Positions 1 through 9,337 of a stretch of DNA of 64,000 nt are shown here, piece after piece. Position 1 is the first letter of the stretch; every line of letters starts with the position of its first letter. The DNA comes from Sediminicola sp963974715 (lineage in GTDB: Bacteria; Bacteroidota; Bacteroidia; Flavobacteriales; Flavobacteriaceae): NCBI GenBank assembly GCA_963974715.1, contig CAXBDK010000004.1:283169-347168 (forward strand). Reading direction: 5' to 3'. The notes under the pieces were generated by a model, which ran no database searches, was not told the origin of the DNA, and saw only the letters and a program-made list of their open reading frames with translations. Position numbers and translations under genes: made by a program.

Positions 1-1805
1 GCATCCCTTCTTAGGGTAACCGATGCCAAATAGCGGTTATCGAAATTTACGTTCGCTTTTCCAAAATAGGAATTCATGCTGGTCTTGCTTTCGTTCCCTC
101 CGTTGTCCCTCTCCTGCTCTCCTGAGTCGAGTTGCATATAATCCGGTGTTTCCAGGGCATACACCCGTCTACTGCCCCATTGGAAATTGTATTTCTGCAT
201 AATGGACTCCTGGCCTATCATCACATCAAACTTTATCTTGTCCCTATCAAAGGAGTACTGCAAAATATTGCTGTTGTTCCAACTAAGATCATAGCTGGAG
301 GTGACGGTGGTCTTGTTCCTGTCCTCGCTTAAAAACCCGGACTGATAGGTCAGGTCCATCGTTTTGTTCCAATTACCGGTAAGATCCAGGCCGAGCGAAG
401 TCCGAAATGAAAGCCCCTTTATAATCTGCGCCTCCAAAAATGTATTTCCGAACAACCTTAGATAGTCACTGTGGTTCTGCAAATTATCTTCGATAAGGCG
501 TACGGGGTTCTGACGGTCGCTCATTCCACCAATAGGACCACCCCAACCAACACCATCGACAGTGTGGACTGGGACGATGGACATGAGACTTTTGGTGGAG
601 CTTAAATTACCGTCCCCGATATTTGAACTTTCCCGCCACTTGCTGACGGTAAAGTTTTCTCCTACCTTTAAATGCCCATCGAACAGTGAGTAATCTGAAT
701 TGACACGGCCGTTGATCCGATTAAAAAAACTTCCCTTGATGATGCCTTCATTATCATAGTAATCAATGGAAAAGAGCGCATGGCCATTTTCGTTCCCGGT
801 GGAGAGCGATACATTATACTGCTTTATCTGCCCTGTCCGCAATATCTCTTTCTGCCAATCGGTGTCGGAGGACCTCATCGTCCTTTCATTTGGGTCAAGG
901 TATTCCCTCCATGTCACATTGTCCAGTACAAAATTCCCGTTCGGATCTTGATGATCTTCATACTGGTACAGTTGCGCGATCCCAACGGTATTTGGGTCGG
1001 CATCCGGATTATCATTCTTGATCGCCCAATATTGGGCAATGCCCCTTTCTTCCGTATTCATTAGATCAAAGGGTTTGGCACTGCTCACCGTGGTGTAGGA
1101 GGTGCTGAAGTTTACGGTAGTACCCGTTTTTCCCTTTCTGGTCGTGATGATGACCACACCATTTGCCGCGCGTGAACCATAAATGGAAGCTGACGAGGCA
1201 TCTTTTAAAACTTGGATCGATTCAATATCCAAGGTTGCCATTTCGCCTAATGAGCGGGTGGTAGGTGTACCATCGATTATATAAAGAGGGTTGTTATTGT
1301 TAAGCGTTCCCTCGCCCCTGATCCTAATAGTGGAATTTGGATTGGGCGAGCCACTGGTGGTTACCGAAAGGCCCGCCACCCTTCCCTGCAGGGCCTTCAT
1401 GGCACTACCTGTGGTATTGGATTTTATATCGTCCACCTCGACGACCGTAACGGCTCCCGTAAGATCTGCCTTGCGTTCCGATGTGTATCCAGTAAGGATT
1501 ACTTCGTCCAGTTGCTGTGTATCCTCATTTAAGGAAACATTAAGGACGTTCTCACCGTTAAGGGGAACCGACTCCCTTAAAAAGCCAATATAACTAAAAA
1601 CCAAAATTGCATTTGGATCTACATTTTCGATGGCGAAGTTGCCATCAAAATCCGAAACGACCCCTTTACTGGTCCCGTCGACTAGAATGGATACGCCGGG
1701 CAGTGGCATATTGTCTTCCTCGGAAGTGACCGTTCCTTGAACGGTAATTCCCTGTGCCATCATTGCAATGGGCAAGAAAAGCACTAACATTAATAGATAT
1801 TTCAT
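1..1805 (-). CDS. SusC/RagA-family TonB-dependent outer-membrane receptor, N-terminal part (runs off the left edge)
   Basis: The reading frame starts at ATG 1805 and stays open to the window edge, giving about 601 residues. It begins with a signal peptide (MKYLLMLVLFLPIAMMAQG). A carboxypeptidase-like beta-sandwich of about 90 residues follows (ITVQGTV...PLPGVSILV...GVVSDFDGNF). The TonB plug comes next with SusC landmarks: ALQGRVAGL, IRIRGEGTLN, PLYIIDG and ASIYGSRAANGVVIITT. The rest is the start of the barrel. SusC proteins form the outer-membrane channel that imports oligosaccharides with a SusD lid; a SusD gene would be expected just left of the window. It follows the ROK kinase by 129 nt in the same direction. 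The neighbouring GH32 genes suggest fructan oligosaccharides as substrate, which is inference. Confidence 0.95.
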   Translation of the reverse strand, partial: MKYLLMLVLFLPIAMMAQGITVQGTVTSEEDNMPLPGVSILVDGTSKGVVSDFDGNFAIENVDPNAILVFSYIGFLRESVPLNGENVLNVSLNEDTQQLDEVILTGYTSERKADLTGAVTVVEVDDIKSNTTGSAMKALQGRVAGLSVTTSGSPNPNSTIRIRGEGTLNNNNPLYIIDGTPTTRSLGEMATLDIESIQVLKDASSASIYGSRAANGVVIITTRKGKTGTTVNFSTSYTTVSSAKPFDLMNTEERGIAQYWAIKNDNPDADPNTVGIAQLYQYEDHQDPNGNFVLDNVTWREYLDPNERTMRSSDTDWQKEILRTGQIKQYNVSLSTGNENGHALFSIDYYDNEGIIKGSFFNRINGRVNSDYSLFDGHLKVGENFTVSKWRESSNIGDGNLSSTKSLMSIVPVHTVDGVGWGGPIGGMSDRQNPVRLIEDNLQNHSDYLRLFGNTFLEAQIIKGLSFRTSLGLDLTGNWNKTMDLTYQSGFLSEDRNKTTVTSSYDLSWNNSNILQYSFDRDKIKFDVMIGQESIMQKYNFQWGSRRVYALETPDYMQLDSGEQERDNGGNESKTSMNSYFGKANVNFDNRYLASVTLRRD

Positions 1806-1870
1806 AATTAAGTCGGTTTGATGAATGTTAATTTATCGAGGTTATTATTGATTAGCTTGTTTCTGTCACC

Positions 1871-1888
1871 TGCATACCGATGTATGCA
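1871..1888. promoter_or_regulatory. Palindrome TGCATAC-CGAT-GTATGCA, candidate operator ahead of susC
   Basis: A perfect inverted repeat with 7-bp arms and a 4-bp spacer lies in the 129-nt gap between the ROK kinase stop and the susC start, 66 nt upstream of the receptor ATG. Its core CATAC-N4-GTATG recurs at 7025-7038, 24 nt past the stop of the GntR-type regulator. It could be the regulator's binding site; that is inference from the shared core and position. Confidence 0.45.
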
Positions 1889-1934
1889 CTAGGATTATGG
1901 CCCGTCGGACGCTGCAAAAAATAGGATCGGTTCT

Positions 1935-2939
1935 CTAAATTCCATGGTTGGTAATTTTTTTGGTGCCACATATATCGGCAAGTGTCAGTGCTGCAACATC
2001 TCCAATGCGTTCTCCTAAAGCAGCAGGTAGAATAGTGCAGTCCCCATTTGACCTACTGTAGCTTTCTTGGTCGATCACCGCCCTCATTTCGGGTTCAAGT
2101 AAATCCAATGCCCGACCATATATGCTTCCCAGCACAATGACTTCGGGATTAATTATATCGATCAGTAATGAAAGGCCCCTACCCAAATAGAAACCACAAA
2201 TTTTAAAGATTTCAATAGCGAGACCATCTCCCTTGTATGCCGCTTCTGCCACTAATTTGGCCGTCAAGCCCGGCAAATCTTCCAAGCTTGCACAGAAACT
2301 TACCTTTTCCCCCACTTGAAGTTTTTCCCTTACCTTCATTTGAGCCAATTGGGCAATTCCGCCTCCACTGCAAAAGCCTTCAAAAGAACCCGCTTTGCCA
2401 AAACCGACAGGACCCATTTCCGCTAATCGCAAGCGGCCGACCTCGCCCGCAAAACCGGAAGTACCGGAATATAATTTCCCATCAAGTATCAAACCTGCGC
2501 CCATGCCGGTCCCAAAGGTGAGAAAGATGAGATTGGAATAGCCTTTGCCCGCTCCGTATTTTCCTTCTGCAATAGCACAGGCATTGGCATCGTTCATAAG
2601 GAGGGCACCCACCTTGAACCTTTCCTCCATCATACGCACAATTGGAATGTTGTCCCAACCTGGTAGATTTGGAGGTGACAGGATCGTTCCAAGCTGACTA
2701 TTTAAAGGACCCCCACAACTGATTCCGATTCCTTGAATATTCTTAATATCCAAATGGTTTAGACAAATTAGTTCCTCTGCCTTCAGGAATAGGGATTCCA
2801 GCATCTCATCGACAGGGCTTTTTGTCTCCAGTCTCAACTTATCGATGATTGTCATTTCCCCTTGTACTATAGTGCCGATAGAAATGGAACATTTTGTCCC
2901 TCCTATATCAAATCCCAAAAGAAATTCCATATTATTCAA
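1935..2939 (-). CDS. ROK-family sugar kinase (probable fructokinase/glucokinase)
   Basis: This 334-residue protein has the ROK phosphate-binding loop (GFDIGGTK, residues 9-16) and a second loop TFGTGMGAG. MNDANA near residues 115-120 contains the presumed catalytic Asp117. ROK kinases phosphorylate free hexoses in the cytoplasm. Between two GH32 genes and a SusC receptor, fructose is the likely substrate, but sequence alone does not prove it. The start overlaps the end of the upstream GH32 gene by 8 nt, so the two are probably translationally coupled; Met4 is an alternative start. The usual ROK zinc motif (CxCGxxGCxE) is absent: the equivalent stretch reads GFGKAGSFEGFCSGGG with a single Cys, as in a divergent ROK subgroup. 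Confidence 0.9.
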   Translation of the reverse strand: MNNMEFLLGFDIGGTKCSISIGTIVQGEMTIIDKLRLETKSPVDEMLESLFLKAEELICLNHLDIKNIQGIGISCGGPLNSQLGTILSPPNLPGWDNIPIVRMMEERFKVGALLMNDANACAIAEGKYGAGKGYSNLIFLTFGTGMGAGLILDGKLYSGTSGFAGEVGRLRLAEMGPVGFGKAGSFEGFCSGGGIAQLAQMKVREKLQVGEKVSFCASLEDLPGLTAKLVAEAAYKGDGLAIEIFKICGFYLGRGLSLLIDIINPEVIVLGSIYGRALDLLEPEMRAVIDQESYSRSNGDCTILPAALGERIGDVAALTLADICGTKKITNHGI

Positions 2940-4401
2940 CAGTTGGTGCTATTTTTAGGTTGGTAATAGAAACTTTTCCGTGCTTTGCAGTAAACCACAG
3001 ATCGTTGCCTTTTTGTTCGAGCAAACGGTTAATGATGCACCGTCTATTATCGATATCAACATCGATTATCCCGTCTTTCATGACCAGATCGATTTTTATT
3101 TTTTTATCAAGTCCCTCAACGGAGTATATTTTTGCGTCATGTAGCCCTACCGTTTGATTATTGGCCGAAAAACTTAATTTATAACCTCCGGCACCATCCT
3201 TTCCGGTCCTTAGTAACAGGGCAAATTCCTCGTTGCTTCCATGGGGCTCTATTTCAAAGGTTATCCTACAGTTACTTGGAATGTTTTCCAAATGGCTGGC
3301 CCCGATACCATTGGGCGAGTCAATGGTAAAAGCGTCCGCGGCCACCATGGATACAGTGCGATCATTGATAAAATCCAGATTAAGCTGGGTCCCGGTATCC
3401 GGGATCATTTCCAAGGGAAATTTTGTGGACAGGTCTCCATTTGATAATTGGGTCAGTTCCCGAAAAATTGCATTTCCCCCAAAGATTTCTGATGTATTAT
3501 CCTTATTCTCACGTCTAGACGGGATCCATGCGGCTACGATTCGGCGATTTCCCTTAAATTCCGCCGTTTTGGCAACATTGGACCATTCTTCCAAAAGCGC
3601 CTGAAAGTTTGGTTCTTCCCAAGGACCGTAGGGACTCTTGGACTTCAAATAGTTGGTATGTCCATTGTCGCCATAGATCAAATAGTACCAATCTTTCCAC
3701 TTAAAATAGTCCGGGCATTCCGGAACAGACCCTTGCCCTGTCAAGACTGGCTCCTTAATTTCCCAATCCTTTAAATTCTGTGATACCATATGTACCATCG
3801 CACCGTCCAAATTAGGTAGCGTGGAGGCGTTCTCCTTGCTGGATACGAACAAATTGAAATTACCGTCCTTGTCAAGAAAAGCTTTCGGGTCCCTAAAGTC
3901 CCTTTTGCTATAACCAGGGGCCGAACTATAAAATGGATTTGGCTCCTGCTTTTCAAAATGGATCCCATCATCACTTATCGCATAGCTCAATTGTTCATTT
4001 ACCTTACCATCGATAAGCATCCGTGTGGCATAAAAAGCATAGAACTTATTATCCTTATAAACTACGGAACCGGTACAGATGGATTTTTCCCATTCCTCAT
4101 CAATTCCCAAAACAACCGGATAATGTTTCCATTCCTTTAAATCCTTGGTGGTGCTCACTACCCACTGATGCCCACCCAAACCGCCCAGTTCGGAGTGGTG
4201 TTTGGAATCCAATAACCAATAGAGATAGTAGGTGTCGTTATGGCTGAAGGGGATACAGTCCCCAACATATAGCTCTTCTCCTTTTGGGGAGAAATACTGC
4301 ATGTTCCGGGTCGGTTGTATTTCCGGTCTATAATCTACGTTGAGCTGGGAAAACATGCCCTGGAAGCACATTAGAAATGTAAGCATTGACAATTTTTTCA
4401 T
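2932..4401 (-). CDS. GH32-type glycoside hydrolase, secreted, divergent (beta-fructosidase-like)
   Basis: This 489-residue protein has an N-terminal signal peptide (MKKLSMLTFLMCFQGMFSQ). It has a five-bladed propeller pattern: YVGDCIPF with presumed nucleophile Asp48, the RDP motif in DFRDPK (about 170-172), and the acid/base Glu in PECPDYF (about 228). A C-terminal beta-sandwich of about 150 residues follows. Family GH32 hydrolyses beta-fructosides such as levan, inulin or sucrose. The canonical WMNDPNG around the nucleophile is replaced by YVGD, so this is a divergent subgroup whose exact substrate is uncertain. It lies 27 nt after the larger GH32 gene and overlaps the ROK kinase by 8 nt, so the three form an operon. 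Confidence 0.85.
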   Translation of the reverse strand: MKKLSMLTFLMCFQGMFSQLNVDYRPEIQPTRNMQYFSPKGEELYVGDCIPFSHNDTYYLYWLLDSKHHSELGGLGGHQWVVSTTKDLKEWKHYPVVLGIDEEWEKSICTGSVVYKDNKFYAFYATRMLIDGKVNEQLSYAISDDGIHFEKQEPNPFYSSAPGYSKRDFRDPKAFLDKDGNFNLFVSSKENASTLPNLDGAMVHMVSQNLKDWEIKEPVLTGQGSVPECPDYFKWKDWYYLIYGDNGHTNYLKSKSPYGPWEEPNFQALLEEWSNVAKTAEFKGNRRIVAAWIPSRRENKDNTSEIFGGNAIFRELTQLSNGDLSTKFPLEMIPDTGTQLNLDFINDRTVSMVAADAFTIDSPNGIGASHLENIPSNCRITFEIEPHGSNEEFALLLRTGKDGAGGYKLSFSANNQTVGLHDAKIYSVEGLDKKIKIDLVMKDGIIDVDIDNRRCIINRLLEQKGNDLWFTAKHGKVSITNLKIAPTVE

Positions 4402-4428
4402 TATATCGCTATTTATACGTTAGGACCG

Positions 4429-6165
4429 CTATTTTTTCAATCGCGTAATTCCATTGTTCCAGATCGAGTTTATTTCATGCACTTCCAACTCATTAAAAAT
4501 GGGGCCATACTTTTCAGATTCAAAGCTTAAACCACTTGAATCCATGTCTTCCGGTAATTTGATTACGATGTAACGTTCACCGCCGTTGATAAAAATTTCC
4601 GAAACCGTTTTATCGATTAAAATTTCGATATGGTTTTGGCCTCTCGAAAATTCCGCCCTTTCTAAGTTTATCAGGATGTTCCCATTATATCTAAGACGGA
4701 ACTCGCTCCCTTTTTCCAAGGTGAAACCGGCCTTTAAATGAAGTGGTCCCGAAGGTATATTTTTTATCAGTTCGTTGGCTTGACCTGTGGTCATATCAAA
4801 ACCTTTGACGGTGCTTTTGTAAAGTAATTTTATTTCTTCTATAGGTTCGGCCATAAGACGAGGACCTTTTTCGGTCGTCCTTAACTTGAACTCGGTCGGA
4901 AAAAGCGCCATCTGGGAAAATGGCATATTGTTATCCACATTCCAATCCCTGCCCCAGGCCATTTGGACTTTCCTGTTGTCCGGCATGTTCTCAAATGTAA
5001 GGGCCGCGTACAGATCCATACCTCCCCTTCCTTCGGCATATGATAATCGATCAGATTCGGAAATGAACTTTTTGCCGTCGAAGCTTCCAATAAAATAATC
5101 CGATGACCCACCGTGCAATATCCATTTCTTATTATTTGTATCTCCGTCCACAGGGAGTTCGAAAAAATCGGGGCATTCATGAAGTCCTTCAAAATGGCTC
5201 TGTCTTTTCCAGTCCTTCATGTCCGTTGAGTTATAAAAGGACATACCATCCTTTTCAAAGAGGACCATAATCCAATGTTTGGATGGTTCATGCCAAAAAA
5301 CCTTGGGATCTCTTGTATCCACACTTTGCCATTCCCTATTACTATCGATAATTGGGTTGCCTTCATAGCGTTGATAGGAATTACCGTTATCGTTGCTGTA
5401 AGCAATGCACTGCACCTGCTTTCTGGAAAGGCGATCAAATGCCGTGTAGAACAGCACCATGGCATCCTTCCCGAACCCGGCATCGTTTCTTTTATCGATG
5501 ACAGCGGAACCCGACCACGGGGACCCAAGACTGTCGAGCCTCATCGCCGGCGGCTGTTCTTTCCAATTGACCAGGTCCTCGCTAGTAGCATGGCCCCAAT
5601 ACATAAATCCGGTATTCCACGAAACCCCGAAAGGAAAATTTTGGTAGAACAAGTGGTATACATTATTATGGTATATGGGGCCGTTTATGTCATTGCTCCA
5701 CCCTCTCTTTACCGAAAAGTGGTATTGTGGCCGTTTCGTTTCATTATATAAGATTTCATGATTTTCGATCTGGTCCGCTTGATATATTCTTGACAGCCAA
5801 TTGTCCGTTGCCTTGCAATGCAGACCGATTGATTTGCCCTTATACTCAGAAATGTCGATATATATCCAGTAATCAACGGCATCCTCCGCCAACTGAACGG
5901 GTATTTCCCTATCGACTTTACCATCGATTCGAACGGTGAGCAGTTTCATACGGGCATCACGTCCTATCGGAATATTCAAATAATGATTATTTACTTTTAT
6001 TTGTATTTCATTAGAAAAAACATTGACAAACGCCATTAGGAAAAGAAGTACAAATAGAGTACCGCATTTGTTCACAAGGACGTCATATAGCATAAGCTCG
6101 TTCGGGAAATTTTCGTACATCGCAGCTTTGATCGCGCTATTCTTCTTAAATACTGGTCCGCTCAT
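4429..6165 (-). CDS. GH32 levanase/fructan beta-fructosidase with N-terminal DUF4980-like domain
   Basis: This 578-residue protein carries a classical GH32 catalytic domain: WSNDINGP (residues 156-163, nucleophile Asp159), TRDPK (about 284-288) and HECPDFF (acid/base Glu330). Residues about 52-140 form an extra beta-rich N-terminal domain like DUF4980 in Bacteroides levanases; a C-terminal beta-sandwich closes the protein. A hydrophobic export segment occurs at about residues 36-50 (LFVLLFLMAFVNVF), so Met25 (position 6093) may be the real start, giving a normal signal peptide. The enzyme would cut fructans outside the cytoplasm. It is the first gene of the GH32-GH32-ROK-susC series. The 897 nt upstream separate it from the regulator. 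Confidence 0.9.
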   Translation of the reverse strand: MSGPVFKKNSAIKAAMYENFPNELMLYDVLVNKCGTLFVLLFLMAFVNVFSNEIQIKVNNHYLNIPIGRDARMKLLTVRIDGKVDREIPVQLAEDAVDYWIYIDISEYKGKSIGLHCKATDNWLSRIYQADQIENHEILYNETKRPQYHFSVKRGWSNDINGPIYHNNVYHLFYQNFPFGVSWNTGFMYWGHATSEDLVNWKEQPPAMRLDSLGSPWSGSAVIDKRNDAGFGKDAMVLFYTAFDRLSRKQVQCIAYSNDNGNSYQRYEGNPIIDSNREWQSVDTRDPKVFWHEPSKHWIMVLFEKDGMSFYNSTDMKDWKRQSHFEGLHECPDFFELPVDGDTNNKKWILHGGSSDYFIGSFDGKKFISESDRLSYAEGRGGMDLYAALTFENMPDNRKVQMAWGRDWNVDNNMPFSQMALFPTEFKLRTTEKGPRLMAEPIEEIKLLYKSTVKGFDMTTGQANELIKNIPSGPLHLKAGFTLEKGSEFRLRYNGNILINLERAEFSRGQNHIEILIDKTVSEIFINGGERYIVIKLPEDMDSSGLSFESEKYGPIFNELEVHEINSIWNNGITRLKK

Positions 6166-7024
6166 TTGATTATCTTATTAAAAGGAGGAAAAAAAAATTT
6201 AATTTTATAGGGGTATAAATTTTTCAAAGAAAATGCCCATAAATACAAGGGTTTGATGCTACAGGAACAATTCATCCAAATGGATCATTGAAAGGTTCAT
6301 TGGAATACTTTGGCAATTGCACTCACGACGATGCGATTCATTCTTAAAGCCATTTGGAAATTTCCCATTAATTTTGAATCGACTTAAATTCCTAAATCCT
6401 TATATGCACCTTCAACTTGCGACCTATTTCCTTGACTGCTGACAAGACTTCAACTATTTTACATTTACTTTACATTTAATATCATTATTAAATCAAATGT
6501 AAATTATATTATTTATAATTACAAATTTATATGTAAAAAAAATACAGAATCAATTAAATATGGTACTGTTATTTTCCGATAGCATAAATTTTGATCAGTA
6601 CTATTACCTTATCAATAATTGAATGTAAGATTTAAGTGGATTGGAATGATTTCTGAATCTCAAAAATGTCGTTTGACCATTACTTGGACACGTTAGGAAG
6701 AAGGTTATGTCCGATAACTTATGTGGAAAGGGAAAATTTAAAGAAATTCCGCTAGAAGTAGGTCAGGAATTTTTTTGACGGTGTGCGAGATCAGATTATG
6801 AGCGTTCCTGGAAAATCAGAAAATCCCTTGCCAATGACCCTGTTTTAAATAACATACAGGAAACACAGCATAATATCCTAATCTTAGATATTAAAGGTTT
6901 CATTGCGAAGAAATCGATGAGGGTCATAATGGAACCAATTTGCGATTTTGGGTCCTTTCTGGCTAAGGTACTATTGAAATCAAAAAAAATCGTTGATTTC
7001 AATGCCTTTGTACGTATAGGATTT
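6166..7024. other. Long AT-rich intergenic region upstream of the GH32 operon
   Basis: No convincing gene was found. The stretch probably holds the GH32 operon promoter. TTACATTT at 6470-6477 and AAATGTAA at 6495-6502 form an inverted repeat. The related TTTACATTT unit recurs near 8187-8195 upstream of the regulator gene, so it may be a second operator type. On the plus strand a start-less frame of about 86 codons runs from 6780 to 7039. It has coding-like composition but no recognisable family and may be a relic. Confidence 0.5.
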
Positions 7025-7038
7025 CATACAATTGTATG
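7025..7038. promoter_or_regulatory. 14-bp perfect palindrome CATAC-AATT-GTATG
   Basis: A perfect palindrome lies 24 nt beyond the stop codon of the GntR-type regulator. It shares the core CATAC-N4-GTATG with the repeat ahead of susC at 1871-1888. It lacks a U-tract, so it is not a simple terminator. Candidate operator of the fructan locus, by inference. Confidence 0.4.
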
Positions 7039-7062
7039 ACCAAGAAAATTGGTGGAAGAACC

Positions 7063-8154
7063 CTATCTATTAAACCGTGTGGATTCGCGTGCTATAATCC
7101 TTCCCTCTATATCAAGGTTGACCCTTATTCTATTATTGGTCGTAACCCTGCTTATCATCGTCTCATATGCGATTTTTGTAATATCGGATAGCGGCTGTTT
7201 ATAACTTGTCAATGGCATTTGTAGTAAACGCGCATATTTCATGTCATCAAAACCTGCGATCAGGATGTCTTTTGAGATAACGATGCCCAATCGATCAAAA
7301 GTGGACATAGCGACCGCGGCCGTTGCATCGTTTATGCATAATATTCCCGTTTTCCCCGACACGACCTGGATCCTGGTCAACAGTTCGCTGTCCGCTGGAT
7401 CGCCTATGATGATGTTGTCCTTACTAAAATTAATCCCATTGTCAAAGCATGAACTTCTACAGCCAACAATTCTTTTATAGACACTGCTGGCAGAGTCACG
7501 TCGGCAAATAAGATAAATGGTGGTACACCCATTATCGATCAAATGTTGCGTCATCGAATAGCCGGCTTTATAATTATCCAAACCGACGACCGTATATTCA
7601 CTCCTCTCAGGAAATCTGTAGATATCCCTATCTATCAGCACAACGGGAGTATGGAATCCATCAATTAGCTTACATATTTGATTGTTCAAAGAGTCCGCAC
7701 TGTCGACCAGCTCCAAAGGGGCGAAAAAAATTCCGTCCACTTTCTTTTCCAAATAGCTTTTACACGTATCCAGAATTTTACTTTTCCTTATCTGTGCGTT
7801 ATTTGCGACTGCGCCATCCCAGAGAAACTGCACGTCGTGGTTAGATTCGATGTCCAGGAAATAATCACTTATTTTACCAAAGATCTCGGATTCCCCTGCA
7901 CCGGGAAAAAGTAGGCCAAATGTATATTTTCGCTCCGTCTTTCTATAAATAACAGAGGTTCCAAAGCCCTGCTTTTTTTGGATAAGTCCTTCATTTCTAA
8001 GGGTATCATAGATTTTTGACACGGTAGGTCGCGACAATTGTAGTTGTTCGGCCAATTGTTTTTCTGAAGGCAAAAGGTGGCCATATTGCAGTTCTTCGTT
8101 CAAAATTTCCTTTCTGAACTTTTTAATGCTCTGATTGATTTTCTTAGAGGTCAT
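7063..8154 (-). CDS. GntR-type transcriptional regulator with LacI-like sugar-binding domain (AraR-like architecture)
   Basis: This 363-residue protein starts with a GntR winged helix (residues about 1-70), including LLPSEKQLAEQLQLSRPTVS and the wing LIQKKQGFGTSV. A periplasmic-binding-protein-like domain of the LacI/AraR type follows (KYTFGLLFPG, VVLIDRDIYR, YTVVGLDNYKAGYSMTQHL, DILIAGFDDMKYARLLQMPLTSYKQP). Such proteins repress or activate sugar-use genes and release or bind DNA when the sugar binds. It lies upstream of the GH32/ROK/SusC genes in the same orientation, so a fructan-derived sugar is the plausible effector. TTTACATTTT-like and CATAC-N4-GTATG repeats nearby are candidate sites. 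Confidence 0.9.
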   Translation of the reverse strand: MTSKKINQSIKKFRKEILNEELQYGHLLPSEKQLAEQLQLSRPTVSKIYDTLRNEGLIQKKQGFGTSVIYRKTERKYTFGLLFPGAGESEIFGKISDYFLDIESNHDVQFLWDGAVANNAQIRKSKILDTCKSYLEKKVDGIFFAPLELVDSADSLNNQICKLIDGFHTPVVLIDRDIYRFPERSEYTVVGLDNYKAGYSMTQHLIDNGCTTIYLICRRDSASSVYKRIVGCRSSCFDNGINFSKDNIIIGDPADSELLTRIQVVSGKTGILCINDATAAVAMSTFDRLGIVISKDILIAGFDDMKYARLLQMPLTSYKQPLSDITKIAYETMISRVTTNNRIRVNLDIEGRIIARESTRFNR

Positions 8155-9337
8155 TGACTATAGCAAGGCTAAATTTAAGTAGGTAATTTACATTTTAATT
8201 CCAAAATACACGCAAAGGTAAAGAAATAATTATTTACCCACGGGACCAAGATCTGGCCTGTTCATTCCGTATTTAGAGGTTGTTGAGCAGGGTCGAATTT
8301 ATTTTCCCAGGGAATATATCAAGGATGGCGACATATCCTCTGCCTCAATGTAATAGAAGAAGCCAAGAAATAGGCAAGCTATATGTCAATATAACTTTGT
8401 TACATTTCTAAATGATCGGCAGTTCTGCACTCAGGTCACTAGTCCATTTACAACATTCAATTACTGGTATAATTATTTAAACAAAAATTCCCTTTCTGAT
8501 CGGTTAAAAATCCTTTAAGTTTTAGCGTCCATGAATTCAAAGGCGGCCACATACTGAGGCCACCAATCAAGAATCACTTGATGTTCAGCGTATCCGCCAA
8601 GAAGCGCCATTAGGTATCGCACAGTCCAAAGGAACGGCCGGACCTACGTTGTGCCCTTCTGTAGAAGGATGGACTTCACTTTGTCGTTTTCGGCTTTATA
8701 GGACTGTACTTGATAATAGCCCGTATTAGTGTTGTTGGCCCCGAACTGGGTATCCTTGGTGGTCTCCATAAGCTGGGCCTCGCTAGCCATGACATAGGAC
8801 GGGGTTGAGTAGCAAAAAATGGGATGTCGGGGGCCGTGATCAAATGCCCGTCGAACGGAGACCAGCATTGTGATTATCAAATTCATTGTTTAAAAGCTGG
8901 CCGCCCATAGCAATGAAGCTTTTCGTTTTAAAACCGATAGATAGTAGGATATAAAAACATCCGATAAATCATAATAAACAAGACCTGTCCTGTGGTGTGG
9001 GCCCAATCTCTACCCTTTCGAACGGGTCCTTTGAAGATTTGGAGCTTTTGCACTACTTTTCGGAATAGGGATATCATCCATAATTAATACCCAATCGGGC
9101 CGGTTAATTGTGATAACATCTTCCCTATTATTTTTGGCAAAAGCGCATTTGGTTACGTTCCACTCTCAGTCTACCATTGATTTTGGTGGTTCAATCAAGC
9201 ATTATATCTGTTGGAAACTTCCTCAATAGAACGATAAATTTCCAATCCTTAAAGTTGAACCCATATTTTCCAAAAACCTTATCTGAATTCCCCACTTCCA
9301 TTGTATAAATAACTTGGCACATCATCTAAACATCAAC
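8155..9337. other. Gene-poor region with decayed coding fragments between regulator and recombinase
   Basis: No intact gene is supported. Two minus-strand stretches look like relics. One is an 80-codon frame at 8644-8886. The other is a start-less frame at 9010-9165 containing NRPDWVLIMDDIP, which distantly recalls the start of a sulfatase (RPNxVLIMaDD). Both lack context and starts. The region lies beside the frameshifted recombinase and looks like an insertion scar. Confidence 0.4.
8644..8886 (-). pseudogene. Unidentified ORF fragment, possible gene remnant
   Basis: An 80-codon frame runs from ATG 8886. Its C-terminal 55 residues (YSTPSYVMASEAQLMETTKD onward) have natural protein composition, while the N-terminal part looks random. 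No family was recognised. There is no partner gene and the flanks are non-coding, so it is best read as the tail of a lost gene. Confidence 0.25.

Noticed and set aside
6780..7039. Start-less plus-strand frame of about 86 codons
   Set aside because: Coding-like, but no start, no family and no neighbour on that strand; kept only as a possible relic.
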